A stretch of DNA of 64,000 bases from Mesorhabditis belari (GCA_958450365.1 CAUEEP010000752.1:496001-560000); one strand, 5' to 3'; positions 33,401-44,309 are shown, counted from the first letter of the stretch. Program-made: numbers and translations. The notes: generated from the sequence alone by a model not told the origin.

Positions 33401-34855
33401 CGGATCATCTAGAGGAATCGGATCATCTGGAGGAATCGGATCATCTGGAGGAATCGGATCATCTGGAGGAATCGGATCATCTGGAGGAATCGGATCATCT
33501 GGAGGAATCGGATGATCTTGAGGAATCGGATGATCTTGAGGAATCGGATCATCTAGAGGAATCGGATCATCTTGAGGAATCGGATCATCTGGAGGAATCG
33601 GATCATCTAGAGGAATCGAATCATCTGGAGGAATCGGATCATCTTGAGGAGTCGGATCATCTAGAGAAATCGGATCATCTAGAGGAATCGGATCGGTTGC
33701 GGTTGACAAACAATGGGTGGATGACTAACAACTGGCGCCGGTTGAAGACTTTTGGCAATGGCTGGAGGGTGTATGATGGGCATTGGAATGGCAAAATATC
33801 CTCATGCACATGTCGGGGAATCAAAGGACGTTCTTGTCGGAGAGAATTGCTGATGCAATTCAGCTAAGCAAGCTAAGCTTTAAAACCCAAGAGGCAGGCT
33901 AAGGATTTGATTTGATAGCTGATTAATTCTTGTAACTTGTACTCTATTTCTAATTTCCTAAGAAATAGTATGATTTTAAGGATTGATCTAGAAAAGTTAT
34001 CAAACAGTAAACCCACAGTAGCCGTCATTGAGGCTCTCACCCATCCATCATATCTCACATTGACAAATGTCCACTCATCAAGCAACACTTTTTCTTGATC
34101 AATTCTAAATAACTTTAGAAACTAAATAAAATTTTAAGTTCATTTACGTATTGTAATAAATAAGATCCGGTATCCAGACTTGTTTATACGGGACATTCAC
34201 AAAATCAGCCAGGTAATCGGGGAAATCTTTCTTATCCCACCCGAGATTTGGATCGAACCACATCTAAATTCAAAGCCCAGTTAGGATTTCAAGATTCAGT
34301 AATAGTTTTTAGCAAGTTAGAAGTTTCAAAACCAATCTAATCACTACAAAAAGCACAAACCGCAATGAATTCATCTTGAAAAACGATTGTTTCTTCTTGT
34401 TGATCCTGAAAAAAGATAAAATATCAGTTTTATTTAGTTATTGGAGCTTTTTTAAAAGGTGGGCAATTTGGAAAGCTACCGTAATCCTCTTTAGATTTGA
34501 TTCTGACTAATTCTGACTTTAGAATTTGGAAAACTACCGTAATCCCGACTAATTCTGATTCATTTGATAAGAAACTGTGAGTCGAATGCGCGCAAAACTA
34601 CGTAGAATAGAGAAAATCTTGAGGAAAGGTTACGGCAGTTTCCCAAATGATCGACCATTTAGAAAACGAATAAGAATAAGAACAAAAGCTTCCTAGCTTA
34701 AAACATCTTCAAAAACTCACCAGTGAAACAAGCCTCAACGCGTTGAGTGTAATATTGATCCGTAGTGCTTTTCCCCATTCAATCGATGGCACCAATGGAT
34801 CGTAATATAGTGGATTCATCATATAATTCAAAATCTGTTGCTCTTGTGGAATCAT
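27399..34855 (-). CDS. LGIC-B: Cys-loop ligand-gated ion channel subunit
   Basis: Second tandem paralogue. Exons: 34721-34855, 34361-34405, 34148-34263, 34017-34104, 33154-33204, 31996-32100, 31882-31956, 30193-30288, 30065-30149, 29934-30023, 28181-28292, 27658-27807, 27480-27593, 27399-27437. The 45-, 116-, 88- and 112-base exons equal those of LGIC-A and LGIC-C. Shown: MWFDPNLGWDKKDF; Cys-loop CELHLADFPYDRQKC split by an intron; M1 RKPVYYVMIIQIPTLIVG; M2 NMLLAISMLLNLLSSMMPK; M3 ending [13 protein letters not shown]4 LLWTKIFDRLDIIFLFIFQ; terminal SGNIIIAAMFMR. No vicinal cysteines. A signal-peptide exon was not located. Introns hold four minisatellites, a SINE, and family A and C elements. 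The exon edge at M1/M2 could shift by 4 bases without changing overall phase. Confidence 0.85.
27836..28012 (-). mobile_element. tRNA-derived SINE, copy 1
   Basis: On the minus strand: tRNA-like head with box-A-like TGGCCGACTGGATAAGAG and box-B-like GGTTCGATTCC, then a body (GGCTAGATTATTGG..., CCTACATTTAAGGCTTAAGA, TTGTGTATTGTTTTTACCAC). The same head plus body is at 53783-53935. The anticodon arm is not foldable, so it is a retroposon rather than a tRNA gene. Lies in an LGIC-B intron. Confidence 0.75.
28490..29134. mobile_element. inverted-repeat element with tandem core
   Basis: Arms at about 28490-28605 and 29015-29134 are diverged inverted copies (gaaaatttaagtatttttct / agaaaaatatttaaattttc; gttgagttgcttggcgcg / cgcgccaagcaactc). 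The middle holds about five copies of an 18-20-bp unit (gggaaccaaatttaaagag, 28868-28960). Confidence 0.6.
29135..29619. mobile_element. family C palindrome
   Basis: Ends gggagtgggacaaatgcgac and gtcgcatttgtcccaccccc; arms about 230 bp with gtaattttagggcgtagaat and complement. Nearly the same as 48169-48655. Confidence 0.9.
29776..29832 (-). pseudogene. partial duplicate of the LGIC-B M2 exon
   Basis: About 55 bases starting gcattgagatcgccaataac repeat bases 29988-30043, which cover the start of the M2 exon and its acceptor. Only the first third of the exon is present, so it cannot replace the true exon at 29934-30023. Confidence 0.8.
30704..30935. repeat. 28-30-bp minisatellite (ttcttggacgtggacgtgga)
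   Basis: About eight copies of a unit reading cttggacgtggacgtggaca plus agacttt or agaattt. Open in several frames on both strands. It lies in an LGIC-B intron. Confidence 0.95.
31536..31799. mobile_element. fold-back element, family A, near-complete
   Basis: Ends accgtaaatactgtaatagt and tacagtatttacggta (right end has lost a few bases). The hairpin core is intact. Confidence 0.85.
32418..32642. repeat. 20-bp minisatellite (agccagctgagcctccaaga)
   Basis: Eleven near-perfect copies. The low divergence implies recent expansion. In an LGIC-B intron. Confidence 0.95.
33358..33692. repeat. 18-bp minisatellite (gaatcggatcatctggag)
   Basis: About 18 copies. The unit is a multiple of three and free of stops, so it makes long ESDHLE and IPPDDP pseudo-proteins. 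It lies between the Cys-loop exon (33154-33204) and exon 34017-34104 of LGIC-B and has no acceptor joining it in phase, so I take it as intronic. Confidence 0.9.
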
Positions 34856-35026
34856 TTTGATGTTTTTTTAAAAGACTTTTAAAAGTCCTTTTCTTCACTT
34901 TCTTAAATTTCGTTTCTTTGGTTCCCAGTGATGTTTGCTGAAGTAATGTGAGCTCGCTTGAATGTTCACCAAAAAAAATGTCTTTGCAATAAGAACTTTG
35001 ATGAAAGATGAGTTTATTGATAACAA

Positions 35027-38000
35027 TTATCGCATGAACATTGCTGAACAAATTATGTTTGCAACTTGAAATAGAACAAGGAATATAATATCAAGACGGT
35101 CAAAGATTCGAGTCCATAAAAGTCGCCACTCTTCCTCGACGTGGCCACGATCCATATAGGAACGAACGAGGTGTAGAGTCTAAAATGATCTAATAACTGT
35201 TGTAAGAAATATATTTCTACTTTGATCTTTATAATTTCTTGTGAGATCGTGTCTCGGTGTGGTTCAATGGTAGAGGTCTTGGTGTTCAATGGTAGAGGTT
35301 TAATGGTAGAGGTCTTGGTGTTCAATGGTAGAGGATCAATGGTAGAGGTCTTGGTGTTCAATGGTAGAGGATCAATGGTAGAGGTCTTGGTGTTCAATGG
35401 TAGAGGTTTAATGGTAGAGGTCTTGGTGTTCAATGGTAGAGGATCAATGGTAGAGGTCTTGGTGTTCAATGGTAGAGGTTTAATGGTAGAGGTCTTGGTG
35501 TTCAATGGTAGAGGATCAATGGTAGAGAGTTCAAAGGTCTTGAAAACGCACAATTTATCAAAACTTTCCCTTATCAAGGCAAACTTCGCTCAAACTGGAG
35601 CAACCTGGCACTATCACAATTACTTCAACACTTTGGTGTGAAAAAGGATGAATAGAAAAGGGAGCACGCAACTGACTCAAAAACTAAGCTTAAATAATGG
35701 GTTTTTAAGTAAATAAGCTACGACAAACGGACAACTGAATATCGTCTGTTGACGATATTGATTACGATAGTTTATGGTGGTTGATTACGGTTGATTACGG
35801 TTGGTTTATGGTGGTTGATTACGGCAGTTTATCCATCAACTTTGCTTTTTAACTTGTGTATTGAATTTTGACTAACTGCAGAGCAGTGGAAATTCGCCAC
35901 ACTAGTAAACCAATGATTTTTGAATAACTTTCTGAACTTTTGAGTAGAGAATGATCTTCAAAGAGAAAAAAAGGTGTTTTTTCAGCCGTTTTCATGTTAA
36001 ATTTGAATTTCTGTCGCAAATTTTAAATGTTAATTTTTGCGCAACGTCGCATTCCAATTAACGTCACCGCCATTTGAAGGTAGTCGATGGGAGCGCCGCG
36101 TCGTCGTTTCTTTTTCGTTTTCAAATCATTTGTTTTTGTCAGATTAATTGAAAGTATTAGACAAAAATCAAATAAAATAGAGACAAACGGACATCAAATT
36201 TGAAATCTTTGACCATTTTTACCTTAAGAATGCTTTTTCTTAAAAAGATCTTTTGTTTCGAAAATCTGTTTTTGGCTACGACTACTTGCGGAACTCATTA
36301 CTTGTTTACTTACTTGCTCATTTACTTACTCATTTACTTGCTTTTGGGTCGCTAATTGATTTCAAAAGATGAAAAAAACCGAAATAAAATAAACTTTTTT
36401 AAATATTAGAAAAAAGGAAACATTTCCCTTTAAAACTAGCCGTTTTACGGTCAGATTGGTTAAGAGCTCGTTATTTTTAAACATCAAGTCAAAATTTTCG
36501 CGCTCAAAAGGACCAGAAGGTCAAAGAAGTCAGTGGGCAATTTAGCAAAAAAAGAATGATTTTCAAAACAAAAATCTTTTTATGAAGAAGCATTTTTAAG
36601 GTAAAAATAGTCAAAATTTTCAAATTTGAAGTCGGTTTTTCTCTAACTTTTTTGGTTCGAGCCGTACAAATGATTCTTAGAAAGGGAACAGAACTTTTCA
36701 CGCACTATTTAGAATTCAAAGCTTTCAGGATTCAATAAAGTAGACAAGTAGAGCATCGAGAACTGAGATTGAGTTTCATATGGATTTCAGTAGACTAATT
36801 GAGTCGAGTATTAGACTCAATATTGTTAAATTTTTGTTTGGCATTGCTCAATGAACCTGGTACTTGTTCAGAATAGGATTTTGTCTAGGGATTTGTACCA
36901 GACCAGATCAACCAGAATCTTCTCGACAAGAGAAAAGAATTAATTGACAAAGTCTAAAGATTAACAATGACTTTTTTTCAGAGCTAGATTTGAGATTGAC
37001 TCAAATCCGAACAGTCAGCCAGGTCTAGTCAGCCAGGTCTAGCCAGCCAGGTCCAGCCAGCCAGGTCTAGCCAGCCAGTCAGTACCGATTTAATAAACAA
37101 ATCGGCTTAGCTAACAAATCTGGTGCTTCTACTTCCCTACTACTGTATAAAGCTAATGTTAAAAGTATAACCTGTGATAATTGATTCTTGACAACATTCA
37201 ATTTGTGTTGATCTTCGGTTTCTTTCTCGGTTGGTGGCTTGATGGGTAGAAGTCGCGGAGGATCCGGCAAGGCGACTGGGGAGGATCTTTTTCGACAAGA
37301 GAAAAGAATTAATCGACAAAGTCTAAAAATTAACAATGATTTTATTTACATGGCAATCTTCTATTAAAAAAAACACTCACAAATCTGGTGGTCTCCAATT
37401 TCTTTGATCTGCTCTTGAGTGCAGCTCTAATATGCAAATCGAAACGATGATTCCAACGGAGCAGATAAATATCTCAGCTATGATGTAGTTGCCTAAAAGT
37501 TGGTTATTCTTCTATAACCTTTTTGTAACCTAATAAAGGTAATCGTTCAGCTTTGGGCATCATACTCGAGACAAGATTCAACATCATTGAAATAGCCAAT
37601 AACATGTTCAGTCCGAGTTCAACCTCAAGAGAATGAGCTTTATCTTTTTTTTTAAATTTTCCTAAATTCAACCTTTTGCCATCTTTCCATCCGTTGACTA
37701 AATGGAGTAAACATTCCAAAGATTGTAATCGTTCCAATGATTAATGTCGGTGCCTGAAACAATCCTGTTTTTTCTCCTGTTCTAATACTGTAGTCTTCAA
37801 AAATATGTAAAAAGCCGCACAAAATTTGACCTACAACCCCTACTAAGGAAAGGCATGGAGACAAGGTGGCTTTTTGAACGGGACCTAGCTCATATTGTGC
37901 AGTTTTCCATGGGGGCGCTGGTGATGCTTTTAGTTTTGCCAAAGGAGCTCTATAACGCAAGTTATTTAGCAAAAACGTTTTGACATACCTTCTTAGTAAG

Positions 38001-41000
38001 AAGGTATGCGTTTTCTTACTAAGAAGTTCTTAAGCCATCTATCGGCAAGTTGGCCGATCCCGCGGCGGTACCACTTTTAAAAAATTGTTCAAACTTAAAG
38101 AGAAAAAAAATAGAAAACTTTTGGATCACCGCCGCGGGATAGGCCAACTTGCCGATAGATGGCTTCAAGTTATAGATTCAAATGGTCTTTATTTCGAAAC
38201 TTAGAGTTCGGCCATTGTTGTTTTATTTACGTTGAAAGTTTTAATTAAAAAAAATAGAAAACTTTTGGATCACCCTAATAGTTTTTCCAAAGGAGCTCTG
38301 CGAAATAATTGTAATGCAAGTTATTTCGCAAAAACTTCCAGTTTCATATTTGAGGCGCGCGCACGCCAGATCAAGAAGTAGTGTAATGGATAGAAGGCCT
38401 GTATCAGAATCAAAAAATGTTCCTCTTTGCCCGGGTTCAATTCCGGTCACACAAAGTTTTTCTTTTTACTTTTGTTTTGATGTAAGAACTTCTTAGTAAG
38501 AAAACGCATACCTACTTACTAAGAAGGTATGCCAAAACGTTTTTGCTAAATAACTTGCGTTATAGAGGCTTTGGCAAAACTAAAAGCATCACCAGATTCC
38601 CCATGGAAAACTGCACAATATGAGCTAGGTTCCGTTCAAAAAAGTCACCTTGTCTCCATGCCTTTTCCTATTCAGTAGTAAGAAGGTATGCGTTTTCTTC
38701 CTAAGAAGTTCTTACATCAAAACAAAAGTAAAAAGAAAAACTTTGTGTGACCGGAATTGAACCCGGGCAAAGAAGAACATCTTTTGATTCTGATACAGGC
38801 CTATCCATTACACTACTTCTTGATCTGGCGTGCGCGCACCGCCTCAAATATGAAACTTGACGTTTGTTCCAAATAACTCGCGTTATAGAGCTCCTTTGGC
38901 AAAACTAAAAGCATCATCAAATTCCCCATGGAAAGCTGTACAATATGAGCTAGGTTCCGTTCAAAAAAGTCACCTTGTTTCCATGCCTTTTCCTATTCAG
39001 TCCTGATTTCTCATGTTTATTAGACATGTGCATTTTCGGTCCGTTTGTCGATAGGTGTACAACGGAAATTCACGCCGCCCTTTAAAATCAACCTTTTCAA
39101 ACGTTTTTTTACCGTTAGATAGTATTTGATTGATTGATTTTACAAGCTGTATCTAATGGTGAAAAAAAAATGTTTAAAAAAGTCGATTTTAAAGGGCTCA
39201 AGACATGAATTTCCGCTTTACACCTATCGACGAACGGACCGAAAATGCGTATGTCTAATGTTTTTCTAGTGCTGATTTTTAAGGCACGAGTCTAACTCAG
39301 TTAAACTCTAACTCAGTTTAACCCAAGCTTTCTATTAAAATCTCGGAAATTTTCCGAACATGTAGCTTCAATACAAAACTAAAAATAGAATCGAGCAAGA
39401 ATAACTTGAATTTGTTGAACTTGTTTGTACAATTCAGCACATTCAGAACTTCAATTCAGCTCTTACTTGAATAACCATCACATAGTAAACCGGTTTTCGT
39501 TTCAGATGAACTGTGTAGAGGATTAATGAGTAATTTCCATCATCTTCAATGTACTGGAAATTTGAAAATATGTTAATAGAAGACTGCTTTCACCATAAAA
39601 TCACGGCTGACATCAATTGAGAGAAGTTCCCATTCAGAGTTTCCAGTAAAAGTGATAGAGCCAAGCTGGAAACAAGTGTTGTAAGAATATGATGATTATA
39701 GGCTCTGTAAAGTATGTAAAACAGAGCAGCAGTAAAAAACTAGCAATTGTTCTTCCAAATTTAGAATTGTAACTGGAAACTTTGGTTGCTTGTAATAAAA
39801 ACCTAGATGAAATAGTTAAAACATCACTTGACCCAACGCCAGCGGAGGATCCGGTTTTATGAGTGGACCATCTGTGGGTAAAACGACAATCTGATCGTCT
39901 CTGAATATCCATGATCCAAGCGTTACTTTACATTTCTAAAATGAACACTTGGATGAGTTCGAACGTTTCAACTCCATCTGATTTTGACTCAAGAAACGAT
40001 TTGACTTGACTTGACTTAACTTAAATTCAAAAATCACCTGTTCATCATACGGGAAATTCGCAAGATGCAGAGAACACGGGACTGTAACCTAAAAATTGAT
40101 TCAGCAATCAAGAAGTGAAGGAATTGGAAAGAAAAAGTCGATTTCTGGAGAGGGGATTGAACTTGAGTTGCGTTGAGTTGAGTATAGCTCAATAAAAATT
40201 GAGTTATACCTGGACCTCGGTCTTTCTGACAACTGCTCTAAACACTGAGCTATCCGGTACGTTAACTTGTCGAGAGAAAGGGGGGAAAGACAACGGACAA
40301 GTGAAGGAATCGGCAAGAAGAAGTAGATTTCCGGAGAGGGGATTGAACCCCCGCTCTCGACCTCCACCTGCTCTAACTACTGAGCTATCCGGTACCTTAA
40401 CTTGCCGAGAAAAAAAGACAAGGGGGAAGAAGAGAGGTAGAAACAAAGAAGTAAATCCCTGGGTCTTCAAAACCGTGGGCTTGAAAAAGATTTCAGATAA
40501 TTGTTGCTCTAGTTACCGTAGCTGGCATCGAAAGTCGTATCCATCCATCGTATCGAACGATCGCATACGCTATCGATGGGTCAACAATAGGAAAACTGTC
40601 TATTCTAAAAGAAAATCAATTAGATCTTACTTGATTCACAAACGTGCTGTAATAGATTACATCGGGCACAAAAACTTGAGCCTCTGGAGCCATCACGTAA
40701 ATTGCGGAGTATTCAGGGTAATTGGAGCGATTCCAGCCGAGACCTGGGTCCATCCACATCTAAATTACAATAGTTTTGAGTTGATTTTTATCACAAACCA
40801 TGAGAAACTCGTTTTGGAATTGAATCGTTTCCTCGACTTGGTCCTGGAAGTTTTCTTGAAAGAAATTGAAGAAATTTAAATATCTTGAAAGAAATTTCTG
40901 GTACAGGTTGTTCCAAGAGCATTTTTCTGAACTAGACTAGTTTAGGCAAAGTCAGAATCAGTCCAGGCAGGAGCCAGTTTTCCTAAACTTGCCTGGACTG

Positions 41001-41539
41001 GCTTTACTGAAACCCTAAAATGCTTACAGGTTCCAGAGTCAATCTGACAAGGTACCACAATCAGAAAGGCTTTTGCTTACTATTAGTTTTCCAGTACCGT
41101 ATTTTCTCTAAGAGTAGCGCACCCCACCAAGCCGAGTCGGCGCCTATTTTACAGTTCCTAAGTTTTCGCAGAAGCTCAACACTCAAATCCCCACAAGATC
41201 TCATCGTCAGCTACATTTTCCGACCCCACATCGATAGATTCTGTTAAGCGGTTCTCGAGATTTCTAGCAATTTAGGCAACGCTCAGGGTGCACTACTATT
41301 AGAGAAAGTACGGTAATTGTAGTTGGCTATGAATTAGGTCTTTCTAAATAATCATGGCTCTGAACTAAATTCTAGTTTTGGCTATAAACGAACCATATTT
41401 AGCAATCGAAACGTGTTCAATGTGATGTTGATATAAAGAATCATTCCCTCTCCAAACGGTCGTACACTCATATCATAAAAAGCTGGGTCAAGCATTGTCG
41501 TGAGGATTTGCTGCTCCATCGGGATTGGTTCACCCATTT
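35027..41539 (-). CDS. LGIC-C: Cys-loop ligand-gated ion channel subunit
   Basis: Third tandem paralogue. Exons: 41394-41539 (first ATG 41537), 40799-40843, 40644-40759, 40517-40604, 40038-40088, 39828-39935, 39594-39665, 39467-39553, 37673-37753, 37530-37623, 37381-37492, 37171-37322, 35027-35179. Shown: MWMDPGLGWNRSNYPEY; Cys-loop CSLHLANFPYDEQKC split by an intron at the same place as in LGIC-B; M1 RKPVYYVMVIQAPTLIIG; M2 NMLLAISMMLNLVSSMMPK; M3 ending [12 protein letters not shown]; loop CRKRSSPVALPDPPRLLP; M4 LLWTRIFDRLDIIFLVLFQ; ends ANIICSAMFMR. No vicinal cysteines. The first exon shown opens after an attag acceptor, so a signal-peptide exon should lie upstream. Closer to LGIC-B than to LGIC-A in M2 and M4 as read by eye. 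Confidence 0.85.
35267..35527. repeat. 33-36-bp minisatellite (ggtcttggtgttcaatggta)
   Basis: About seven copies, alternating agaggtttaatggt and agaggatcaatggt spacers, so the higher-order period is about 70 bp. In the last LGIC-C intron, 88 bases from the M4 exon. Confidence 0.9.
37978..38172. mobile_element. palindromic element
   Basis: Arms contain gccatctatcggcaagttgg and complement, and a GC-rich gatcccgcggcgg / ccgccgcgggat. Short ttcttagtaagaaggtatgc blocks around it recur at 38480-38530 and 38670-38715. Confidence 0.7.
38280..38975. repeat. large inverted repeat holding tRNA-like sequences and LGIC-C intron fragments
   Basis: 38345-38500 (plus) and 38695-38870 (minus) are inverted copies containing a tRNA-like segment: GTGTAATGGATAGAAGG as box A and GGGTTCAATTCCGG as box B. 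Between and beyond them, catggaaaactgcacaatat-type blocks repeat sequence from 37880-37920, next to an LGIC-C exon. The anticodon arm does not fold. It is best read as a SINE-like unit caught in local inverted duplications. Confidence 0.65.
39021..39262. mobile_element. 242-bp palindrome
   Basis: Ends ttagacatgtgcattttcgg / ccgaaaatgcgtatgtctaa, inner gtttgtcgataggtgtac and complement. No ORF. Confidence 0.85.
40110..40430 (-). repeat. two tandem tRNA-like (SINE-type) units
   Basis: On the minus strand each unit has box-A-like TAGCTCAGTAGTTAGAGC (unit 1 near 40390-40340) or TAGCTCAGTGTTTAGAGC (unit 2 near 40252-40200), followed in unit 1 by box-B-like GGGTTCAATCCCCTCTCC. Each is followed by aatcgacttcttcttgccg-like body. 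The T stem pairs; the anticodon arm is degraded. In an LGIC-C intron. Confidence 0.6.
40870..41314. mobile_element. composite repeat: palindrome plus family B element, inverted copy
   Basis: Reverse complement of the composite at 24831-25300, with the family B part at 41096-41314. It lies between LGIC-C exons 40799-40843 and 41394-41539. Confidence 0.8.
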
Positions 41540-42554
41540 CTAATAGTAGGAAAGAATTTATAATTTGAGATACAGTGAAAGAGAAATGTTAAAGAGATTG
41601 AAATGGCAAAGTGAGAAATCAAAAAATTTAAAGAGGGGTTGATTGATTCTCACTAATAATAATAATTCCGAGTTGGGATTGATTCTCACTAAAAAATACG
41701 GCTTTAGGATTTCAAATTCGAGTATCTCAGCTAGTTTTGGCTTAACATAATGCAGAAATTGTAGCAAAAATGCAGCCAAAAGTCAGGCAAAAATTCTTCC
41801 CAAGAATTTGGGTATAGTGAGGCTCAAGATGACGTCTAAACGCTTACAAAAAGAAGATATTCATCAAGTTTCATGATGAATATAAAACAAAAAGCAAAAG
41901 ATCAATTTTTCTGGCAATTTCAATCACGCGGTGCTCGAGTTCTCGAATCTCGATTCCTCGAATCTCGAGGATTCAGAAGAATCGATGATCTGTCTAATCC
42001 TTATTAAGTCATCGATTAGATTTGTGCCTTTTTAAAATAAAAACAAAACTTTTAAATCCAAAACACAGAACCCGTCATTGCATTGAAATTTTCTTTTTTC
42101 ATTTTCTCGAATTCTCTTAATTTTTTTCCACTTTTCTGCAAGAATAAAGTGTATCCATTTTTCACCCCACCAACTCCCCCAACCTCATCATCGAGTCTGA
42201 ATGAAAGATGAGTAATTTGAGAATATCAACCACGGGTTTTCCCAAGTTTTGGTGTCAAGAAATGTGGGTTCAATGGGGACTGATATTATTTTGATCGTGA
42301 AGTTTGAAGAAGAGCAAAGAAACAAGATGTTTTAGTTTGAGTTAAAAGAATGGAAGGAAGAAATAATGGTACTTGATCCAAAAAAGTTAATTCATTCTGC
42401 ATCTTGCAAGGAAATTTCAAGGCAAATAAAGGAAACTGCAATATTTCAATAATTTCAATAATTTCAGAGTTGTTCAATGAGTTCAATCCAGAGTTGTTCC
42501 AAATGATTTTCCGTCCAAAGCCAAAGCCAATCCAGGTAAGGCCAAGGTCAGGCC

Positions 42555-43082
42555 AAGAGCCAGGTTTAGGGACCTAGCCAGGTTTAGGGACCTAGCCAGG
42601 TTTAGGGACCTAGCCAGGTTTAGGGACCTAGCCAGGTTTAGGGACCTAGCCAGGTTTAGGGACCTAGCCAGGTTTAGGGGACCTAGCCAGGTTTAGGGAC
42701 CTAGCCAGGTTTAGGGACCTAGCCAGGTTTAGGGACCTAGCCAGGTTTAGGGACCTAGCCAGGTTTAGGGACCTAGCCAGGTTTAGGGACCTAGCCAGGT
42801 TTAGGGACCTAGCCAGGTTTAGGGACCTAGCCAGGTTTAGGGACCTAGCCAGGTTTAGGGACCTAGCCAGGTTTAGGGAACTAGCCAGGTTTAGGGACCT
42901 AGCCAGGTTTAGGGACCTAGCCAGGTTTAGGGGACCTAGCCAGGTTTAGGGACCTAGCCAGGTTTAGGGACCTAGCCAGGTTTAGGGACCTAGCCAGGTT
43001 TAGGGACCTAGCCAGGTTTAGGGACCTAGCCAGGTTTAGGGACCTAGCCAGGTTTAGGGACCTAGCCAGGTTTAGGGACCAA
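42555..43082. repeat. 18-bp minisatellite (ctagccaggtttagggac), about 29 copies
   Basis: Very homogeneous, with two single-G insertions and one substitution. Preceded by related gccaaggtcaggccaagagc sequence. Intergenic, between LGIC-C and the tRNA cluster. 41540-42554 on its left shows no gene. Confidence 0.95.
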
Positions 43083-43589
43083 ACCTAGGTTTTGGCTTTA
43101 CTGCAGGCTTGGTCTTACTGTAGATAACTGAGCTTATGTAAAATAAATGGAAAAACAAACAAAATGTTCAAAATTTCAAAATTGAAGAACAAAAGCAAGT
43201 CTTCAAAAGCTCACAGCATAAAATTTGTGTCAAACCAGGCTTTTAATTTGAAAACTTAATCAAACCGTTAATCAAACTGACTCTTTGCTAGAAAGTGTTA
43301 TAAAAAAAAATAGAAATGTTATAAATGTGTTATAAATGTCATAAAAAACTTTCAAATACTCTAATGAATCGATTTTTAGGGCTTTTCACACCCAATCGCT
43401 AATGTGAGATGTAATGAATCCAAAGCAAATATGTATTCAAGGCTTTCTGGTCGATTGTTGAACTCTTTTCTCAGTTTTACCCGGAGAAACTATTGTAAAG
43501 TCAAAAATCTTTTCTTTTTGCTGGAAATTGCTTTTAAACAATGCAGATTTGCAAATTTTGATACTATACTGATTGCAATCTCACGTAGA

Positions 43590-43938
43590 GATTGAATCCT
43601 CTCTGAAAAGCCTCAAGAACCCGGCAAAATTCGTTTAACCAATCAAAATTCGCTCACTGACATCTACAAAAGTTTAAAAGGTTTTTGTGAAGTTGTTTTT
43701 TGGCTCATAAACTAAATTGTCCGGCCGAAAGAAATCGAAATGAATTAGGTGAAGTTTTAGCTGAAAGAATCAATGCATCGTTTGACTAGAAATCACAAAG
43801 CTTAGGCAACACGCCAAAAATTAAGTTGACTGCATTAAAATTTTTTGCGTGGAGATTGAATCCCCTCTGAAAAGCCTCAAGAACCCACCAAAATTCGTTT
43901 ACCCAATCGAAATTCGCTCACTCACTTCTACAAAAGTT
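43590..43938. repeat. about 85-bp direct repeat, two copies
   Basis: Block at 43590-43680 (gagattgaatcctctctgaa ... tctacaaaagttt) recurs at 43852-43938. The second copy abuts the tRNA palindrome. Confidence 0.8.
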
Positions 43939-43948
43939 CAAAAATAGA

Positions 43949-44020
43949 TGTCTCATGCTGGAATCGAACCAGCGACCTTCTGTTTACTAGACAGACGCTC
44001 TGCCACTGAGCCAATGAGAC
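43949..44020 (-). tRNA. tRNA-Thr (AGT), no intron
   Basis: 72 nt including discriminator A. Acceptor GTCTCAT pairs with ATGAGAC; D arm GCTCAGTGGCAGAGC; anticodon stem TCTGT/ACAGA with loop CTAGTAA, anticodon AGT; T arm GCTGGTTCGATTCCAGC. Reads ACU codons. Mirror partner of 44611-44699. Confidence 0.93.
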
Positions 44021-44087
44021 GACGAGATCCAAGAATTCATAGTATTCTCATGAATGGCACAATTCCTCTTGAATTTCAAAAATGAAT

Positions 44088-44172
44088 TGCCCACTATCAG
44101 GATTGAACTGATGACCTTCTGTTGACTCAATTCTTTTACGAGACAGACGCTCTGCCACTGAGCTAAACGGGC
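44088..44172 (-). tRNA. tRNA-Thr (CGT) with 13-base intron
   Basis: Acceptor GCCCG pairs with GGGC and a closing wobble region. Anticodon stem TCTGT/ACAGA encloses CTCGTA, an intron aaagaattgagtc (one base after the anticodon, the standard place), then A. T arm ATCAGTTCAATCCTGAT. Reads ACG. Same sequence as 44459-44543 in the other palindrome arm. Confidence 0.88.
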
Positions 44173-44309
44173 AATGTGTTGGGAGAAAGAAAAATGGATA
44201 ATGAATAGATGTAAGAGATATTTGTTCATCAAAACATCAAAAGAGCACCCAATAGGCTGTTCAAATATTCAAAAACAGAAATTTCTCCTCCATTTCCCAC
44301 TTTTCAACA

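Noticed and set aside
33358..33867. 169-codon ESDHLE-repeat protein
   Set aside because: It comes from an 18-bp stop-free minisatellite, is open on both strands and has no phase-compatible splice sites to LGIC-B.
33700..33870. Possible Pro-rich exon of LGIC-B next to the minisatellite
   Set aside because: One minus frame reads PMPIIHPPAIAKSLQPAPVV, but it has no matching exon in LGIC-A or LGIC-C and no phase-compatible splice sites.
35267..35527. tRNA gene signature (GTTCAATGGTAGAGG resembles a box A)
   Set aside because: The motif is part of a 33-36-bp tandem repeat with no box B or stems.
42555..43082. CRISPR-like regular repeat array
   Set aside because: The 18-bp units are directly adjacent with no variable spacers. 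It is a minisatellite in a eukaryotic genome.
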